Assembly: GCA_030432905.1 (NCBI GenBank)
Contig: JAUILU010000001.1
Span: 744,001-808,000 of the forward strand
DNA length: 64,000 nt
Direction of reading: 5' to 3'
DNA from: Phycisphaerae bacterium
GTDB taxonomy: Bacteria; Planctomycetota; Phycisphaerae; Phycisphaerales; UBA1924
The notes under the pieces are model-generated. The model made no database searches, was not told where the DNA came from, and worked only from the letters and a program-made list of their open reading frames with translations. The stretch's first letter is position 1. Each line of letters opens with the position of its first letter. The position numbers were made by a program, and so were the translations under genes. Positions 62,675-64,000 of this stretch are shown here, in pieces.

Positions 62675-63988
62675 CTAACCCAGGATCGGGCCGAACAGTT
62701 GGACCATTGAAAAATCATACGGTGGCTTCGGCCTGAAGTGGGCAATGGCATGGCGTGCTTGGCCAGAAAGGCGCGCATGATTACCTTCATGCGTGAGGAT
62801 GATTGTTAGCCACTGGCCATGGTTCGCGTAATCCGCTGAAGCGCCGGCTTGCCTCTTCAGCTCTTTGTTCAGCGGCTTCCAGACATCTTCAATGAACCCG
62901 CCGAGTCCCCCTGGCCGTGCTTCGACGTTTAGCATCATGAAGACCAGTCCGCTGTCGCAATCCAGAATCGCGGTTGCGAGCGCCTCGATGCTTGGCTCCG
63001 CGCCATCAGGCAAGGGGAGGCCGAGCCGTTTCGCAAGGAGTTCGAAGAACGTCCTCGGCGACGATGCCGGAATGCCACGGATTCCAAATGAATAGCGCAC
63101 CGGCCCCTCGAAGTCCCACTCGATCAGGCTTTCCGCGACATAATCCGCGACGAAGCTAAGCGAGGCTGCATCGGAACCTTCAACCACGAAACACAGAGCT
63201 GGAGAAGGCTCTTTCGCGTCGTTGTTATCGAAAGCGCTGAGCATTTTCCAGATCTTTCGATCATCGGAACGAGGGAGCAGTTGATCGAGTACAGTTGCAT
63301 TGTCGGTTCTAGCGTCTCTGAATCTCTCGTTTGTTACAGTTGATGACACGGTTACGTTACGACGCAAAAAGTCGTCAAAGAAGTTTCGAACTGAAACTTC
63401 GATTCGCTGCTTCAACTCTTCTTCATCAGAAGCCAAAATGCAGATCCGTTGCCAGGTGGCGTACCCGACCTGTTCCGTGGTCACTTTTTCCACAAACGCT
63501 CGCTGTCGACTGAATTGGGCATCGCGTTCGTCTTCCGTGTGATTACTCAGCACGCTGGTAGCCCTGGCGTGCATCTCGTTCCATAAGTCACTCTTGTCGA
63601 CCGCCCTCGCGACGAAGAAGGGTTTGGGATCGTCAGAGTAGCGAAATTTGTGAACCGCTTCAGCGTGTTCGAATTCTGTGTAGGAGATAGAGTGGGGGTT
63701 TGATGTGTCGATGGGTGATCCGTATCGTAAGCCGAGCAGAAGCAAGTACGCGGCTGCCTTTTCATGCAGCTGCGTTTTGATGAACTGGCATATCTGCTCG
63801 GCCGCACCTGAACGGTCGTGCGGTTCGATCGGCTCGTTGCCCGAATCTACGAGTGCTTGGGCGACAATACCGCGATAGGGCCTGAGATCGTCATAGGTGC
63901 CGCTGATAAAGAAAGGCGCGCCAAAGCCGGGTAGCTGACGAGTGGCAAGTCGAGCGCGTTCGTGCATGATCTCAGCAAGTGACGCCAT
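62675..63988 (-). CDS. DUF4062 domain protein fused to a degenerate STAND-like domain
   Basis: 437 residues. An in-frame TAG directly before the ATG fixes the start, with GGA 7 bases upstream. Residues 22-130 match DUF4062 (FFISGTYDDLRPYRGIVAQALVDSG, AYLLLLGLRYGSPI, SISYTEFEHAEAV), a domain found next to NTPases in signalling and defence. From about 250 to 420 a STAND/AAA-like core follows (CFVVEGSDAASLSFVADYVAESLIEWDF, ATAILDCDSGLVFMMLNV) in which the Walker A reads GSDAASL, without Gly-Lys-Thr. It is the first gene of the operon. The promoter lies at or beyond the window edge. Confidence 0.78.
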   Translation of the reverse strand: MASLAEIMHERARLATRQLPGFGAPFFISGTYDDLRPYRGIVAQALVDSGNEPIEPHDRSGAAEQICQFIKTQLHEKAAAYLLLLGLRYGSPIDTSNPHSISYTEFEHAEAVHKFRYSDDPKPFFVARAVDKSDLWNEMHARATSVLSNHTEDERDAQFSRQRAFVEKVTTEQVGYATWQRICILASDEEELKQRIEVSVRNFFDDFLRRNVTVSSTVTNERFRDARTDNATVLDQLLPRSDDRKIWKMLSAFDNNDAKEPSPALCFVVEGSDAASLSFVADYVAESLIEWDFEGPVRYSFGIRGIPASSPRTFFELLAKRLGLPLPDGAEPSIEALATAILDCDSGLVFMMLNVEARPGGLGGFIEDVWKPLNKELKRQAGASADYANHGQWLTIILTHEGNHARLSGQARHAIAHFRPKPPYDFSMVQLFGPILG

Positions 63989-64000
63989 CTAGGATCCTTG

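Overview
The window is a high-GC bacterial chromosome segment that looks like a member of the Planctomycetota, most likely class Phycisphaerae. This rests on several signs: PEP-CTERM-type sorting tails (PAP..., then a hydrophobic stretch, then RRRR), dockerin-like secreted proteins (one ending in a GC-type tail), a planctomycete-style ECF sigma factor overlapping a Ser/Thr kinase with TPR repeats, and a full flagellar basal-body locus. This is inference from protein families; no 16S gene is present.

Layout. 1-12365 (minus strand) is one long, tightly packed run of thirteen genes: a small cysteine protein, an unknown protein, a lipoprotein, an RDD membrane protein with a large extracytoplasmic-type N-terminus, a membrane-anchored TPR protein, an FlgN-like protein, a soluble histidine kinase, a sigma-54 response regulator, then flgB-flgC-fliE-fliF-fliG (fliG cut by the window edge). 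12488-24157 is core housekeeping: lpxI, a TlyA-like methyltransferase, obg, a PilZ protein, a Fur regulator, a GNAT enzyme, ispG, a HEAT-repeat protein, a DUF2617-like protein and ileS. 24158-26757 holds a second sigma-54 response regulator and a PilZ protein, flanked by six copies of a covarying palindromic repeat. 26758-46768 contains three tRNA genes (Tyr, two Ser) and mostly core genes: a secreted SASA-type esterase, a Ppx/GppA-HD-thymidylate-kinase fusion with a second kinase-like gene, ribH-nusB-ftsY, a UbiA prenyltransferase, an operon joining a partner-switching pair to an MlaE permease, guaA, two FG-GAP/VCBS secreted proteins, YjbQ, GNAT, a thioredoxin-like protein, a PEP-CTERM protein, rpoZ and coaC.

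From 46769 the character changes. A degenerate copy of the tRNA-Ser 3' end, a transposase remnant, three copies of a 175-bp structured repeat and sparser coding mark an accessory region. It carries three PEP-CTERM proteins and the sigma factor/kinase pair. After 54741 come a four-TM membrane protein (SLATT-like), an HNH/IcmJ-like zinc protein and a four-gene minus-strand operon: DUF4062 plus a degenerate STAND-like domain, MoxR AAA+ ATPase, vWA protein with a degenerate MIDAS, and a 1033-aa ankyrin-repeat protein. This operon resembles the MoxR-vWA NTP-dependent conflict (defence) systems predicted by comparative genomics and is the strongest candidate for an undercharacterised system in the window.

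How the genes work together. The first operon probably couples flagellar rod/MS-ring synthesis to a FlrBC-like two-component sigma-54 cascade. The central region supplies translation, isoprenoid, riboflavin, purine and lipid A functions. The last 10 kb is probably a mobile conflict island.
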